Positions 1 to 9,379 are shown, numbered from the stretch's first letter. The stretch is DNA of 64,000 nt from Microbispora sp. NBC_01189 (GCF_036010665.1 NZ_CP108581.1:4693501-4757500), one strand, 5' to 3'. Numbers and translations: made by a program. Notes: generated by a model from the letters alone, not told the origin.

Positions 1-208
1 GCCTGCGCCGCAGGTGCCGGCGCTCGGCTTCGTGACCTCCAGCTATCGCAGCGCCGCGCTCGGCCGGACGTTCGCGCTCGCGCTGGTCAGCGGCGGGCGC
101 GGGCGCGTCGGCGAGCGGTTGTACGCGCCGGTCGGGGACGACCTGGTGCCCGTGACCGTGACCTCCCATGTCCTGTACGATCCGGAAGGAGCCCGCCGTG
201 ACGGCTGA
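1..208 (+). CDS. soxA: Sarcosine oxidase alpha subunit, C-terminal end (partial)
   Basis: This is the 3' end of a gene that enters from the left edge; the frame starts at base 2 and ends at TGA 206-208. The ~68 visible residues ([17 protein letters not shown]..., then [11 protein letters not shown] and [18 protein letters not shown]) look like the final barrel of the GcvT/aminomethyltransferase-like half of heterotetrameric sarcosine oxidase alpha. That enzyme oxidatively demethylates sarcosine and passes the methyl group to tetrahydrofolate. The call rests on this C-terminal signature plus the overlapping soxG gene downstream. Other GcvT-fold proteins end similarly, so the context carries much of the weight. 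Confidence 0.75.
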   Translation, partial: PAPQVPALGFVTSSYRSAALGRTFALALVSGGRGRVGERLYAPVGDDLVPVTVTSHVLYDPEGARRDG

Positions 209-848
209 GTCCATAGCTGGTTCTGTAGCTGGTTCCGTAGTTGGCTCTGTGGCTGATGCCGTGGTCGGGCGCGGGAGTCCGGCGGCGGCGTACGCGGACA
301 GGTTCGCGGCGGCGAGCGCGGGCGGCGCGATCCGCCTGGCGGAGATCCCCTTCCTCACGCACCTGAACGTCCGGGCCGACCCCGCAGGCCCGGCGGCGGA
401 GCGGATCGGGACTGCCCTCGCCGTGCCGCTGCCGGTGGAGCCCGGTGCCGTGACCGAGGGCAGAGGTTTGACCGTGCTGTGGCTCGGGCCGGACGAGTGG
501 CTGGTCGTCGGTCCGGACGGCGCCGCGCGGGAGCTCCGTGAGCGGATCCGGGACGCGGCGGCCGGCGAGCACGTCTCGGTCGTGGACGTGTCGGCCCAGC
601 GCACGACCCTTGTCGTGGCCGGGGAGCGTGCGCGGGACGTGCTGGCGCACGGCTGCGCTCTCGACCTGCACCCCCGGGAGTTCGGCCCGGGCCGGTGCGC
701 GCAGACCCTGCTGGCCAGAACCGGGGTCGTCCTGGTCACGAGGGAGGACGGCTTCTGGGTGCTCGTCCGCTCCTCTTTCGCGGCGTACGCGGCGGAGTGG
801 CTGCTCGACGCTGCTGTCGAGTACACGGCCGCCGAGTACCGGGGGTGA
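198..848 (+). CDS. soxG: Sarcosine oxidase gamma subunit
   Basis: A 216-residue protein of the SoxG family, the small GcvT-fold subunit of cytoplasmic heterotetrameric sarcosine oxidase (sarcosine to glycine, with folate as C1 acceptor). Typical features are [16 protein letters not shown] near residue 50, [14 protein letters not shown], and [16 protein letters not shown] followed by [17 protein letters not shown] 198 is chosen because GGAAGGAG lies just upstream and it overlaps the soxA stop (206-208), as in coupled sox operons; an in-frame ATG at 168 has no such support. The N-terminus carries a degenerate 12-bp tandem repeat encoding [17 protein letters not shown], which is probably not conserved. 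soxB and soxD would lie to the left, outside the window. Confidence 0.88.
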   Translation: MTAESIAGSVAGSVVGSVADAVVGRGSPAAAYADRFAAASAGGAIRLAEIPFLTHLNVRADPAGPAAERIGTALAVPLPVEPGAVTEGRGLTVLWLGPDEWLVVGPDGAARELRERIRDAAAGEHVSVVDVSAQRTTLVVAGERARDVLAHGCALDLHPREFGPGRCAQTLLARTGVVLVTREDGFWVLVRSSFAAYAAEWLLDAAVEYTAAEYRG

Positions 849-922
849 AAGGCGGCTTCGCGGCGTGACGTACCATCGAGGGCGCTCGTGAGGAGGCCGC
901 TTTCGAACCCCGGTGGGAGACC

Positions 923-1342
923 ATGTTCCGCACGCTGATGAAGTCGAAGATCCACCGCGCCACCGTCACGCAGGCCGATCTCCACTACGTCGGCTCGGTG
1001 ACGATCAGCGCGGACCTCATGGCCGAGGCGAACCTCGTCGAGGGCGAGAAGGTCGACATCGTCGACATCGACAACGGCAACCGCCTGTCGACGTACGTCA
1101 TCGAGGGCCCGGCCGGCTCCGGGACGATCGGCATCAACGGCGCCGCCGCCCGGCTCATCTCCGTCGGTGACCTTGTGATCATCATCGCGTACGCGCTGGT
1201 CGCCGAGGAGGAGGTCAAAGAGCTCAGGCCGCGCGTCGTCTTCGTCGACCGGGACAACCGGCCGGTCCACGTGGGCTCCGACCCCGCCGCCGCGCCGGAG
1301 GGCAGCGGTCTCATCCGGGGCGACATCCCGGCCGGCGCGTAG
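923..1342 (+). CDS. panD: Aspartate 1-decarboxylase proenzyme
   Basis: A 139-residue pyruvoyl-dependent enzyme that makes beta-alanine from L-aspartate for pantothenate/CoA synthesis. The N-terminus [20 protein letters not shown] leads into HYVGS, where Gly24-Ser25 is the self-cleavage site giving the pyruvoyl group on the new alpha chain. [10 protein letters not shown] and [12 protein letters not shown] are family hallmarks. Length matches the family (126-140), with a slightly extended C-terminus. GTGGGAGACC supplies a ribosome-binding site just before ATG 923. It stands alone here, without panB or panC, 74 bp after soxG. Confidence 0.96.
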   Translation: MFRTLMKSKIHRATVTQADLHYVGSVTISADLMAEANLVEGEKVDIVDIDNGNRLSTYVIEGPAGSGTIGINGAAARLISVGDLVIIIAYALVAEEEVKELRPRVVFVDRDNRPVHVGSDPAAAPEGSGLIRGDIPAGA

Positions 1343-1414
1343 GCCCGGTCCCCATCCGGCGGAGAGCCTTCCGGCTCACCGGTAATCCCGGGGTCTCCGG
1401 AGGGACTACTGGGT

Positions 1415-2020
1415 GTGGACGATCCCGAAGAACGATTCACCGCCCTCTACGACCGGCACTACCGGGCCGTGCTGGGCTACGCGTTGCTGCGGGCCGAGCA
1501 CGGCGTCGCCGAGGACGTGTGCAGCGAGACGTTCCTGGTCGCCTGGCGGCGCCTGGACGAGCTGCCCGAGCCGGTGCTGCCCTGGTTGCTGGGCGTGTCC
1601 CGCAACCTGCTGGCCAAGCAGCGCGACTCACGCGGCCGGCGGCAGGCGCTGGTCGACCGCATCGCCGCGCTGAGCAACGAACGCGACACCGTGGCCTGGG
1701 ACGTGGCCGACCACGTCGTCGACCGGACGACCGCGCTGGCCGCGCTCGCGACCCTGCCGGAGCAGGACGTGGAGGCGATGGCGCTGGCGAGCTGGCACGG
1801 CCTGCCGCCCGAGCAGGCCGCCACCGTGATGGGCTGCTCCACCCGCACCTACAACGTGCGGCTGCACCGTGCCCGCAAGCGGTTGAGCCGCGCGCTGCGC
1901 GCCGAACCGGCCGCCGGTGCCGGTGCCGGTGCCGGTGCTGGTGCTGGTGTCGGTACCAGCGCCCGTGCCCGGCGCCCGCGAACGGCCGAGCACGGCCAGC
2001 GGTTCGCGGAGGAGGCGTGA
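1415..2020 (+). CDS. ECF-type RNA polymerase sigma factor
   Basis: A 201-residue sigma-70 family (extracytoplasmic function) factor. Region 2 is FTALYDRHYRAVLGYALLR... with EDVCSETFLVAWRRLDELP. Region 4 is LAALATLPEQDVEAMALAS, then a helix-turn-helix LPPEQAATVMGCSTRTYNVRLHRARKRLSRAL. After region 4 comes a low-complexity tail of Gly-Ala repeats (GGTGCC-type hexamers, about 1915-1956), which looks like slippage. GTG 1415 has GGAGGG eight bases upstream. The stop overlaps an in-frame ATG of the next gene (TGATG at 2018-2022), so the two are likely co-translated; the downstream membrane protein may act with or antagonise this sigma factor. Confidence 0.9.
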   Translation: MDDPEERFTALYDRHYRAVLGYALLRAEHGVAEDVCSETFLVAWRRLDELPEPVLPWLLGVSRNLLAKQRDSRGRRQALVDRIAALSNERDTVAWDVADHVVDRTTALAALATLPEQDVEAMALASWHGLPPEQAATVMGCSTRTYNVRLHRARKRLSRALRAEPAAGAGAGAGAGAGVGTSARARRPRTAEHGQRFAEEA

Positions 2021-2061
2021 TGGCCACCGGACACCCTCGTGACACCCCCCAGGAGGAGCAC

Positions 2062-3393
2062 ATGACCGAGCACATGACCGAGCGCGTGTTCGCCCAGCTC
2101 AAGCCTGAGCGGCTGGACGAACTGACCGAGGCGGCCCATCGCCGCCGCCGTACGGATGATCTCGCCCAGGCCTTCCGGACCCCGGCCGCGCCGCCGCGGC
2201 GCACTCTGTTGTCGGCCCCGTCGTCGCCTCGGTCGCTCCGGTCGCTCCGGTCGCTCCGGTCGCCTCGGTCGCCTCGGTCGCCGAGGCGGCGCCCGTGGGT
2301 GCTGGGGGGTGTGATGGCGGCCGGGCTGGCCGCCGCCGTGATCGTCGTGCCCAGGGTGAGCCCCGATTCGGGCCCGGCCGTCCCCGGCGTCGCGGATCAG
2401 CCCGGGGGCACCTCACACGACGTCGCCGTACCCGGCATCGGCGCACCCCCCACCGGCCCACCCACCACCGCGCCGACCACTGCGGTCCTTGACGCACGTA
2501 CGGTGTTGCTGGCCGCCGCGGAGAGCGCGTCCAAGGTCGAGGTGGGCACCGGACACTACTGGTACACCCGCGACCGCACCTTCAGCCGCCTCGCTGTCGA
2601 CGAAGAGGCGTACGTCGCGAAAATTCGGGCGCTGGCCACCGAGCGGGACAGAAGGGCGGCGTCCGGCTCCCGGAAGGCCGCCGACCGATGGTTTGAGAAC
2701 CGGCTGATCGAGTCCAAGAAGCACCCCGAGCTGCTGCCGTACGTCGTCTTCTCCGGGAGCACGGACGAAAGCTGGCGGGCCCGGCGGAAGGGGGACGCCA
2801 ACCGCAACGTCAGGAAGCCTGGCGGCGAGCTGACGTTCGGGTCGCCGGAGGACGAGCGGAAGTGGCGCGAGTCGGGTGCGCCCCGGCTGGTCAGCCGTGG
2901 CGAGAAGAGCGACGAGGACCGGCTCGACCGGATCCTGTCGATCGACAACCCCAGCCTCACCATCCGCAACGTCGACCGGCTGCCGACGGACGAGAAGGCG
3001 CTGGAGCGTCGGCTGCACGAGCTCTACCGGGCGCGCCCCGGAGGCGCCGCGAATGAGGAGGACTTCTCCGTCTACCTGTGGCAGACGGCCGTCGACCTGC
3101 TGAACGCCCCGATCACGCCGGGCACCCGCGCCGCGCTGTTCCGGGTGCTGGCCGGTGAGCGGGGGCTGACCGCGCTGGGCGAGCGCGCCGACGCGCTGGG
3201 GCGCACGGGGGCGGCCCTCGCGGCGAAGGGCCCCGGCGATGACGGCGGATCGATCGAGTATCGGATCATCATCGATCCCGGCTCGGCCAGGCTCCTGCAG
3301 TACGAGGTGGCCGGCGACGGCGAATCCGCGCCGAACCTGCGGATCGCCCTGGAGGAGGCCGGCTGGGTGGACGATCTCCGCGAGCGTCCCTGA
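2062..3393 (+). CDS. CU044_5270 family membrane-anchored protein
   Basis: About 443 residues, resembling the CU044_5270 family that often follows ECF sigma genes in actinomycetes. The cytoplasmic N-terminus (FAQLKPERLDELTEAAHRRR) is followed by a basic low-complexity stretch, one transmembrane helix (PWVLGGVMAAGLAAAVIVVP), a Pro/Thr-rich stalk and a ~300-residue extracellular domain beginning near ARTVLLAAAESASKVEVGTG. ATG 2062 is preceded by AGGAGG at a five-base spacing; an earlier ATG at 2020 overlapping the sigma stop is possible. The family's biochemical role is unknown. An anti-sigma or sensor function is inferred from the coupling and topology, not from a recognised anti-sigma domain. 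Confidence 0.72.
   Translation: MTEHMTERVFAQLKPERLDELTEAAHRRRRTDDLAQAFRTPAAPPRRTLLSAPSSPRSLRSLRSLRSPRSPRSPRRRPWVLGGVMAAGLAAAVIVVPRVSPDSGPAVPGVADQPGGTSHDVAVPGIGAPPTGPPTTAPTTAVLDARTVLLAAAESASKVEVGTGHYWYTRDRTFSRLAVDEEAYVAKIRALATERDRRAASGSRKAADRWFENRLIESKKHPELLPYVVFSGSTDESWRARRKGDANRNVRKPGGELTFGSPEDERKWRESGAPRLVSRGEKSDEDRLDRILSIDNPSLTIRNVDRLPTDEKALERRLHELYRARPGGAANEEDFSVYLWQTAVDLLNAPITPGTRAALFRVLAGERGLTALGERADALGRTGAALAAKGPGDDGGSIEYRIIIDPGSARLLQYEVAGDGESAPNLRIALEEAGWVDDLRERP
2231..2284 (+). repeat. 9-bp in-frame tandem repeat
   Basis: Six consecutive 9-bp units (GGTCGCTCC x3, then GGTCGCCTC x2 and a variant) encode Ser-Leu-Arg / Ser-Pro-Arg repeats just before the transmembrane helix of the CU044_5270 protein. 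Each unit is three codons, so copy-number change would keep frame and alter the length of the basic juxtamembrane segment. Confidence 0.9.
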
Positions 3394-3405
3394 CACGGAA
3401 CACAA

Positions 3406-3474
3406 GGGCGGCCGGGGCCGACTCCGTTCTGATCGAGCGGGTCGTAGGCCTTCGGCCGCCCGGCTGTTTTTGTC
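3406..3474 (+). terminator. Possible rho-independent terminator after the CU044_5270 gene
   Basis: GGGCGGCCG (3406-3414) pairs perfectly with CGGCCGCCC (3453-3461), followed by GGCTGTTTTTG. The loop is long (38 nt), so this is a moderate rather than textbook terminator. Its position 13 bases after the stop fits transcription end. Confidence 0.5.
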
Positions 3475-3629
3475 TCTCACGCCACGACACGCAAGAGGGA
3501 AATATCGGTCATCGCCTCAAAAAAGAAAGCGCACCTGTAACCCCAACAAGTCACTTGCGCGGGCGTGCCTATGTGGGCTTGGTGTGGAAGAATTAATACA
3601 GGCTTTCGAATCGCTTGAGGGGGTGTCTT

Positions 3630-6080
3630 ATGGATCTGTTCGATGATGATCCTGCGCACTTCCCTGAATCGAACACTACTGGTGATGGCGACTGGTGGGA
3701 TCGGCTCATCGCCGGCTCGCCCCTGTGGTCTGCCGACGGGGCGCTTGCCCGCGAATACGTGCCGATCGTCGATCCCGATGCGCGAGAGCACGCGAGCCGA
3801 TTCGGTACTCCGGCGGGTTACCCGTTCATTCGAGCATTCACGACTCGTGCCGGTACCGCTGCCGTTGACGACCCCGTCAGCGACGAAACCGGGAATAACG
3901 CTCTCCCTGATGGTTCTTGCGATGGCGCTGCCATTCCCGGCCCCGAAGCCGGTTCTCCGCCCGCTGCGGATCACACAGGAGATGCCGGCCGCGGCACTCT
4001 CGGCCCTGACAGCGTCGGCTCCGACGCCCTGAGTGCCGACGCCGGAGACGTCGATGGTGGCGCCTCCGAGGGTGCCTTTGGTGGTGCTTCTGGCGGTGCT
4101 TCTGGCGCGGGGTCGTCGTGGGCGGCGGTGGCGGCTCTTGTCGAGGCGGCGCGGGTGGTGGCGTTGGTGCCGGTGCCCGAGGACGCGGGTGTGTGTCTGG
4201 CCGAGGCGGAGGAGTTGCTTGCGGTCCGTGATCGGATCACGTCGGCGCTGGCGGCCCGGGTCGGGCGGGTGCATCGGGCGGGGGAGGCGAAGGGTCATGG
4301 GCATGCGTCCACGAAGTTGTGGCTGCGCACTGCCGGGGGGATGACCCCTGCGGGAGCGGGACGCCTGTTGACGATGAGCATGGAGTTGGCCCGTCTGCCG
4401 GAGGTGCGGCGCCTGTTTGCGGAGGGTGGCCTGGCTGAGGGGGTCGTGGAGGCGATTTGCATGGCCACGGCGGGGTTGACCGATGAGCAGGCGGCGACGG
4501 CTGAGCGGATTCTGTTGGAGTTGGCGAACTCGGCGGGTGCGGCGGAGGTGGCCAAGGCGGGGCGGTACCTACGCGCGGTGCTCGACCCTGACGGGCATGA
4601 GAAGGACGAGCAGGCGGATTTCGATCGCCGGTTCTTCCGGGTGCGCCGGCGGAGGGGCGGCGGGCTGGAGGGGGAGTTCTACCTGCCGGTGGAGGTGGCG
4701 GCGAGGTTGCAGCACATGCTGGACGTCTACGCCAGGCCGAAGGCGGATGGTGATGACCGGACGCTGAGCGTGCGGAACGCCGATGCGCTGATCGCGTTCC
4801 TGGAGAACAAGATCGTCACTGAGCTTCTGGTGCTGGTCAATGCCGAGTCCCTTCCCGACGACCCTCCGGGTGGCGCTTGTTCGGACGGCGGCGGGCCCAC
4901 GGTTGAGGAGTCGGCCGCCGAAGGGTCAGAGGGTGCGGAGCCTGGCAGTCGGCCATCGACGGTCAGCCCCGAACGCGCCGCCAGTGTGTCCCCGGCGGGC
5001 GGTGATCGCTCTGCCGGCGAGGATGGTTGCTCGGCGGTTGCGCCCTGTGCGGGGGACGACGCCTGCCCGGCCGCCGCGGGTGCGGGCGGGGGCGGGCAGG
5101 AGCCTGCCACCGGCCGCCCAGCCGACGGTAGCCCGCCCCTGGACTGCCCGGCCGCCGCCGGGCCGCACGTGGACCCACCCGTCAGCGACGAGCGCGGCGA
5201 CTTGGGTGGCTGTTGTGACGTCCCGCAGGGCCACGCCGACGACGCCGGCACCCAAGAAGAGGTGATCGAGCAAGGCCACCGCGGAAACCGAGCCCGGCGG
5301 TCGCAGCAGGCACACCCGCAACAGGCACGCCCGGAGCAGGCGCATGCCCCTGATCCTCCACCCGAGCACGACGCTCCGCCGGATGCGAAGCATGGCGGCG
5401 GCACCTGGCTGGGAGACGATGCCTGGCCGGGAGGTGAGCCCTGGCCGTGGACGGGAGCCGACGCTCCGCCAGCCGCGGAACACGGCGGCGACACCTGGCC
5501 AGGAGATGATGCCCGGCGGGGAGGTGGCACCTGGCCTGGCGGTGCGGCCTGGGCGGGTGCGGGAGCCGAGGCCCGGCCGGAGAGTGACGCTCCGCCGGGT
5601 GCGGGACACGGCGGCGGTGTCTGGCTGGGAGCGGGGGGTCACGTGCCGCCGGGGGTGTGGTTGCGGAGGTTGCCGGGGCTGATCCTGGCGACCGGGCACC
5701 TGCTGCCCGTCACCAGCGTGCACCGCCTCGCCCGCACCAGCACCCTGGTGAGGATCGTCATGAACGCCGCCGGGCAGGTCCTGGACATGGGCCGCAAGGT
5801 CCGCCTGGCCACCCCCGCCCAGCGCCGGGCCGTCTTCGCCCGGTACGCCACCTGCTGGGTCGACGGCTGCCCGCTGCCCGCCACGATGTGCCAGATCGAC
5901 CACGCCGACAACTGGTGCAGCGGCGGGCCGACCGACCTGAAGCTACTGGGACCGGCGTGCCAGTTCCACAACCGCGACCGCTACCGCCACCCCACCCACT
6001 ACACCCGCCGAAAGGTGGGCGACGACCGCTGGGCCTTCACCTACCGCAACCCCTACAGCACCCGGCGAGCGAGGACATGA
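3630..6080 (+). CDS. DUF222 / HNH endonuclease signature protein (13E12 repeat family)
   Basis: An 816-residue protein of the DUF222-HNH (REP13E12-like) family common in actinobacteria. DUF222 spans roughly residues 150-410 (CLAEAEELLAVRDRITSALAARVG, HASTKLWLRTAGGMTPAGAGR). The C-terminus carries an HNH fold: CWVDGCPLPATMCQIDHADNW, then GPACQFHNRDRYRHPTHY, with paired Cys and His as a zinc/metal site. Residues ~420-670 are Gly/Asp/Pro/Trp-rich low complexity with decamer-like units (GGTWLGDDAWPGG, GGDTWPGDDARRGG), much longer than the usual linker. ATG 3630 follows GAGGGGGTG. Function is undemonstrated; many copies are thought to be mobile or selfish. It ends five bases before the convergent rnhB stop. 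Confidence 0.82.
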   Translation: MDLFDDDPAHFPESNTTGDGDWWDRLIAGSPLWSADGALAREYVPIVDPDAREHASRFGTPAGYPFIRAFTTRAGTAAVDDPVSDETGNNALPDGSCDGAAIPGPEAGSPPAADHTGDAGRGTLGPDSVGSDALSADAGDVDGGASEGAFGGASGGASGAGSSWAAVAALVEAARVVALVPVPEDAGVCLAEAEELLAVRDRITSALAARVGRVHRAGEAKGHGHASTKLWLRTAGGMTPAGAGRLLTMSMELARLPEVRRLFAEGGLAEGVVEAICMATAGLTDEQAATAERILLELANSAGAAEVAKAGRYLRAVLDPDGHEKDEQADFDRRFFRVRRRRGGGLEGEFYLPVEVAARLQHMLDVYARPKADGDDRTLSVRNADALIAFLENKIVTELLVLVNAESLPDDPPGGACSDGGGPTVEESAAEGSEGAEPGSRPSTVSPERAASVSPAGGDRSAGEDGCSAVAPCAGDDACPAAAGAGGGGQEPATGRPADGSPPLDCPAAAGPHVDPPVSDERGDLGGCCDVPQGHADDAGTQEEVIEQGHRGNRARRSQQAHPQQARPEQAHAPDPPPEHDAPPDAKHGGGTWLGDDAWPGGEPWPWTGADAPPAAEHGGDTWPGDDARRGGGTWPGGAAWAGAGAEARPESDAPPGAGHGGGVWLGAGGHVPPGVWLRRLPGLILATGHLLPVTSVHRLARTSTLVRIVMNAAGQVLDMGRKVRLATPAQRRAVFARYATCWVDGCPLPATMCQIDHADNWCSGGPTDLKLLGPACQFHNRDRYRHPTHYTRRKVGDDRWAFTYRNPYSTRRART

Positions 6081-6085
6081 GGGTG

Positions 6086-6859
6086 TCAGAGAAGGGTCGT
6101 CTGGCCGGAGCCGGCGAGGGGATCACGGTGCCTGCGCAGGTGCTTCCAGCGTGGCAGGTCGTCGAGGTAGGCCCACGACAGCCGATGGTGCGGGGTCGGG
6201 CCGCTTTCGGCGAGAGCGCGTTGGTGGACCGGCGACGGATAGCCCGCGTTGGCAGCGAAGCCGTAGGCCGGATGTTCCTCGCCGATCTCGGCCATCAGCC
6301 GGTCGCGGTGGACCTTGGCGAGCACCGACGCGGCGGCCACGGAGACCGAGCGCTGATCGGCTTTCACCTCGCACCGCACCCGCCATGGCCGCCCCAGGAA
6401 GTCGTGCGCGCCGTCGAGGAGCACCACGTCGGGCCGCAGTGGCAGGGCCTCCAGGGCCCGGCGCGCGGCCCGGCGGAGGGCCTCGGTCATGCCGACCTCG
6501 TCGATCTCCTCCGCACTGGACTCGCCGTACGCGTGACAGGTGAGCCAGCCCGGAAGCACCTCGGCGAATGCCTCCCGCTGAGCCGGCCCGAGCATCTTGG
6601 AATCGGTCAGCCGGACCTTACGGTCGCCTCGTCCCGGCAACTCCGGCGGCGGGCCGAAGGAGGTGACCGCCGCACAGAGCACGACGGGCCCGGCCCAGGC
6701 GCCGCGACCGACCTCGTCCACACCGGCGATGTGGACCATGCCGGCCGCGCGCAACTCGTCCTCGATCTCGTAGCCGGCGGCCCGGCGGGGCCGGACGGCG
6801 GCCCCGGATTTCAGTCCGGGTTCGAGACCGGGCTCCAATCCGGGCAACGCGTCGGTCAT
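6086..6859 (-). CDS. rnhB: Ribonuclease HII
   Basis: A 257-residue RNase HII that cuts the RNA strand of RNA-DNA hybrids and initiates removal of misincorporated ribonucleotides. The first acidic motif is [15 protein letters not shown] (Asp-Glu pair); [12 protein letters not shown] supplies the third acid and [10 protein letters not shown] lies in the conserved C-terminal segment. Length is normal. The N-terminus has a small repeat ([15 protein letters not shown]) that looks like a local duplication. It is transcribed opposite to its left neighbour and in the same direction as the cellulase locus, but is separated from it by the pseudogene. Confidence 0.95.
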   Translation of the reverse strand: MTDALPGLEPGLEPGLKSGAAVRPRRAAGYEIEDELRAAGMVHIAGVDEVGRGAWAGPVVLCAAVTSFGPPPELPGRGDRKVRLTDSKMLGPAQREAFAEVLPGWLTCHAYGESSAEEIDEVGMTEALRRAARRALEALPLRPDVVLLDGAHDFLGRPWRVRCEVKADQRSVSVAAASVLAKVHRDRLMAEIGEEHPAYGFAANAGYPSPVHQRALAESGPTPHHRLSWAYLDDLPRWKHLRRHRDPLAGSGQTTLL

Positions 6860-6907
6860 CCCGTCATCATCGCAGGCACCAGAGGCCCCTGGGGTTCAGG
6901 TGAAAAA

Positions 6908-7831
6908 TCAGGTGATCGTGCAACTGCGCTGGTTGAGAGTGAAGCTCATCGGGGGCGTGTTCTGGTCGCCGGGGAAGGTGGCGTTGAAGCCGATGGACAC
7001 CGAACTGCCGGGCTTGATGGTCTTGTTCCAGTCGTAGTTCTCGGCGGTGACGACGCTGTCGCTCTGTGTCCAGCGGGCCGGCCAGCCCTTGGTGAGGTGC
7101 TGGGTGGGGAGCAGGAAGGTCAGCTTCCACCCGTCGATGGCCGTGGTGCCCGTGTTCATGATCTTCACGGAGGCGGTGAGACCGCCCTTCCAGGCGCTCT
7201 GGGTGTAGGTGACCGCACACGAGACAGGCGGCGTGTCAGACTGGGCGACGGCCGTGTACGGCGCCGCGGCGGCGCTCAGGTTACTTCCCGGTCACGGCGG
7301 TCAGGCCGGTCGGAGTGCCGGGGGGAGCGGTGTCGGGGGCACCTGGGCCGGGGCTCGTGGGGAGCGGCGGCTCGACCATCGCCCGTTGCCGGACCAGATC
7401 GGAGGGCGCGCTGAGGTTGCCGTCGGCGTCCTTGGCGACGACGTAGAACAGGTAGTCGCGCCCGGGGGTGAGGTTCTGCAGCACGACCCCGACGACCCAG
7501 TCGCCGGACGTGAAGAACTGTGTGGTCACGGGGGTGAAGGCGCCGTCGATCCAGGCGTACACGTCGTAGCCGGTGACGGCGACGTCGTCCGTGGACTTCG
7601 TCCAGATCAGGCCGGCCGTGCCGTTGATGTAGGCGTTGTACGGCCCCACGTCCGTGGGACGGCTCGGCGCGCTGCCGGTGGTGGAGGTCGGGGTCGCGGA
7701 AGGGCTCGGGGGCGGTGCGAGGGCGGCGCGGCCGGTGTGGACACGGCGGCGAGCGCGAGGCCGGCGCTCAGAAGGCCGGCGCTGAGCAGGGCGCTCACTT
7801 GGGCGGTGGTACGGCGGTTCTGGGTGCGCAT
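6908..7831 (-). pseudogene. Decayed secreted FN3-CBM2 protein (paralogue of the next gene)
   Basis: Three pieces of one ancestral secreted protein lie in two frames. The first is a signal peptide starting MRTQNRRTTAQVSALLSAG at 7831, near-identical to that of the neighbour. The second, in another frame, is a Ser/Thr/Pro linker and one FN3 domain (7649-7281), ending TGLTAVTGK-stop. The third, back in the first frame, runs from NLSAAAAPYTAVAQ into a CBM2 (6908-~7210, ending NQRSCTIT). Against the paralogue, the second FN3 here has lost its whole middle: TAVTG is joined almost directly to NLS, removing roughly 60 codons out of frame. A second, ~1-base shift lies near 7705-7725. No single product can be made, so it is annotated as broken. 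Confidence 0.82.
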
Positions 7832-7891
7832 GTGATTACCTTCCGATCGGACGCCCGGCGCATCGGGGATGCGCCGGGCCGTTGGCGAGGA

Positions 7892-9379
7892 TCACGAGCA
7901 GCTGGTGCCGTTGAGGGTGAAGGCGGTGGGTTTGGGGTTGGAACCGGTGTAGGCGCCGTTGAAGCCGAGGTACAACGACTCGCCCGGCTTGATCGTCTTG
8001 TTCCATGCGTAGTTCTCGGCCGTGACATCGGTGCCGGACTGGGTCCAGACGGCCGACCATCCGTTGGTGACGCGCTGGGAGGCGAGCGGGAAGCTGAAGC
8101 CGAGCGTCCACCCGTCGACGGCGGCGGTGCCGGTGTTGGTGATCGTGACGGTGGTCGTGAACCCGCCGTCCCAGGTGGTGGCGGCGTAGGTCACCCTGCA
8201 TCCGGAACCGGGCGACATCGACGCGCTGGGAGACACCGACGCGCTGGGCGAGGACGTTCCTCCGGGCTGCGCGACGGCCGTGTAGGGCGCCGAGGGATTG
8301 CTCAGGTTGCCGGCGGCGTCACGGGCCACGACCTGGAAGGTGTACGGCTTGCCGCCTTCGAGGCCGGTGACGATGTCGCGGGGGAGGCCGTTCTCGCCCT
8401 CGTACGCGTAGCCGTGGTCGGTCCGCCGGAACAGGTCGTACTTGGGCGGGACGCCGCTGTCGTCGCTGACGCTGTACCAGGCGAGGAAGACTCCGCCGGG
8501 TATGTCCATTCCGGTTACGGCGGCCATGCCGGTCGGTGTGCCAGGAGGCGTGGTGTCGGTTCCCGGGCTCGGACTGGCCACGGGCGGCTCGACCATGGCC
8601 CGGGCACGGACCAGGTCGGAAGGCGCGCTGAGGTTGCCCGCGCGGTCTTTGGCCACGACGTAGAACAGGTAGTCGCTCCCCGCCGTGAGGCCGGCGACCA
8701 CCGCGGTGACCCGGTCGGCCCGCATGTCGATCGTGGCCTGCTGCGTACGCAGGAAGGCGCCGCCGGTCCACACGTAGACCTCGTAGGTGGAGATGCCGAC
8801 GTCGTCGGTGGACGGTGTCCAGACCAGGCCGACCGAGCCGTTGACGTAGACGTTCTGCGTGACCAGGCCCTCGGGACGGGTGGGCGGGGTCCGGTCGATC
8901 GGGGACGGGCTGGGCGGCGGGCTGGAGGGAGGCATGCCGCTCAGGTAGCCGGCAGTGGCCGTCAGCTCATTGGACGGCGGGCCCGCGTTCCCCGCCGCGT
9001 CTCTCGCGACGACCCGGAACGTGTACGACTGTCCAAGGGTGAGGCCGCTGACGATGGAGCCCGGGCCGGTCGTGGTGCGGATGGAGGTGAAGGCGCCGTC
9101 CTGCTTGACCTGGACGTCGTATTCGGTGACGCCGACGTCGTCGGTCGCGGCGCCCCAGCAAAGAGACACGCCGATGCCGAGACCCGATCCGGGAGCCGCG
9201 GGCAACGGACAGTGCCACAGAGCTCCGGGAGCGCTGGGCGGGGTGGTGTCTCCGGCCGCCGCGGAGGCCGGGAGGACGGCGGCGCCCACGAGCCCGGCGC
9301 TCAGCAGACCGGCGCTCAGCAGGCCGGCGCTCAGCAAGGCGCTCACTCGGGCGGTGGTACGGCGGTTCTGGGTGCACAT
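7892..9379 (-). CDS. Secreted FN3x3-CBM2 protein without a catalytic domain
   Basis: A 495-residue exported protein. The signal peptide (MCTQNRRTTARVSALLSAGL...) contains a 5-residue tandem repeat LSAGL x3. It is followed by three fibronectin type III domains (about residues 45-140, 160-265, 275-370), a short Ser-Pro linker and a C-terminal family 2 carbohydrate-binding module ending NGTSCS. FN3 markers include DVGVTEYDVQVKQDG, DVGISTYEVYVWTGG and YTFQVVARDAAGN. CBM2 aromatics include DGWTLGF, NGWSAVWTQSG and YAWNKTI. ATG 9379 has GGAAGG about eight bases upstream. No catalytic or copper (LPMO) domain is visible. It lies 59 bp downstream of the GH9 gene in the same direction and may anchor to cellulose or act as a non-catalytic helper. 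Confidence 0.85.
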   Translation of the reverse strand: MCTQNRRTTARVSALLSAGLLSAGLLSAGLVGAAVLPASAAAGDTTPPSAPGALWHCPLPAAPGSGLGIGVSLCWGAATDDVGVTEYDVQVKQDGAFTSIRTTTGPGSIVSGLTLGQSYTFRVVARDAAGNAGPPSNELTATAGYLSGMPPSSPPPSPSPIDRTPPTRPEGLVTQNVYVNGSVGLVWTPSTDDVGISTYEVYVWTGGAFLRTQQATIDMRADRVTAVVAGLTAGSDYLFYVVAKDRAGNLSAPSDLVRARAMVEPPVASPSPGTDTTPPGTPTGMAAVTGMDIPGGVFLAWYSVSDDSGVPPKYDLFRRTDHGYAYEGENGLPRDIVTGLEGGKPYTFQVVARDAAGNLSNPSAPYTAVAQPGGTSSPSASVSPSASMSPGSGCRVTYAATTWDGGFTTTVTITNTGTAAVDGWTLGFSFPLASQRVTNGWSAVWTQSGTDVTAENYAWNKTIKPGESLYLGFNGAYTGSNPKPTAFTLNGTSCS

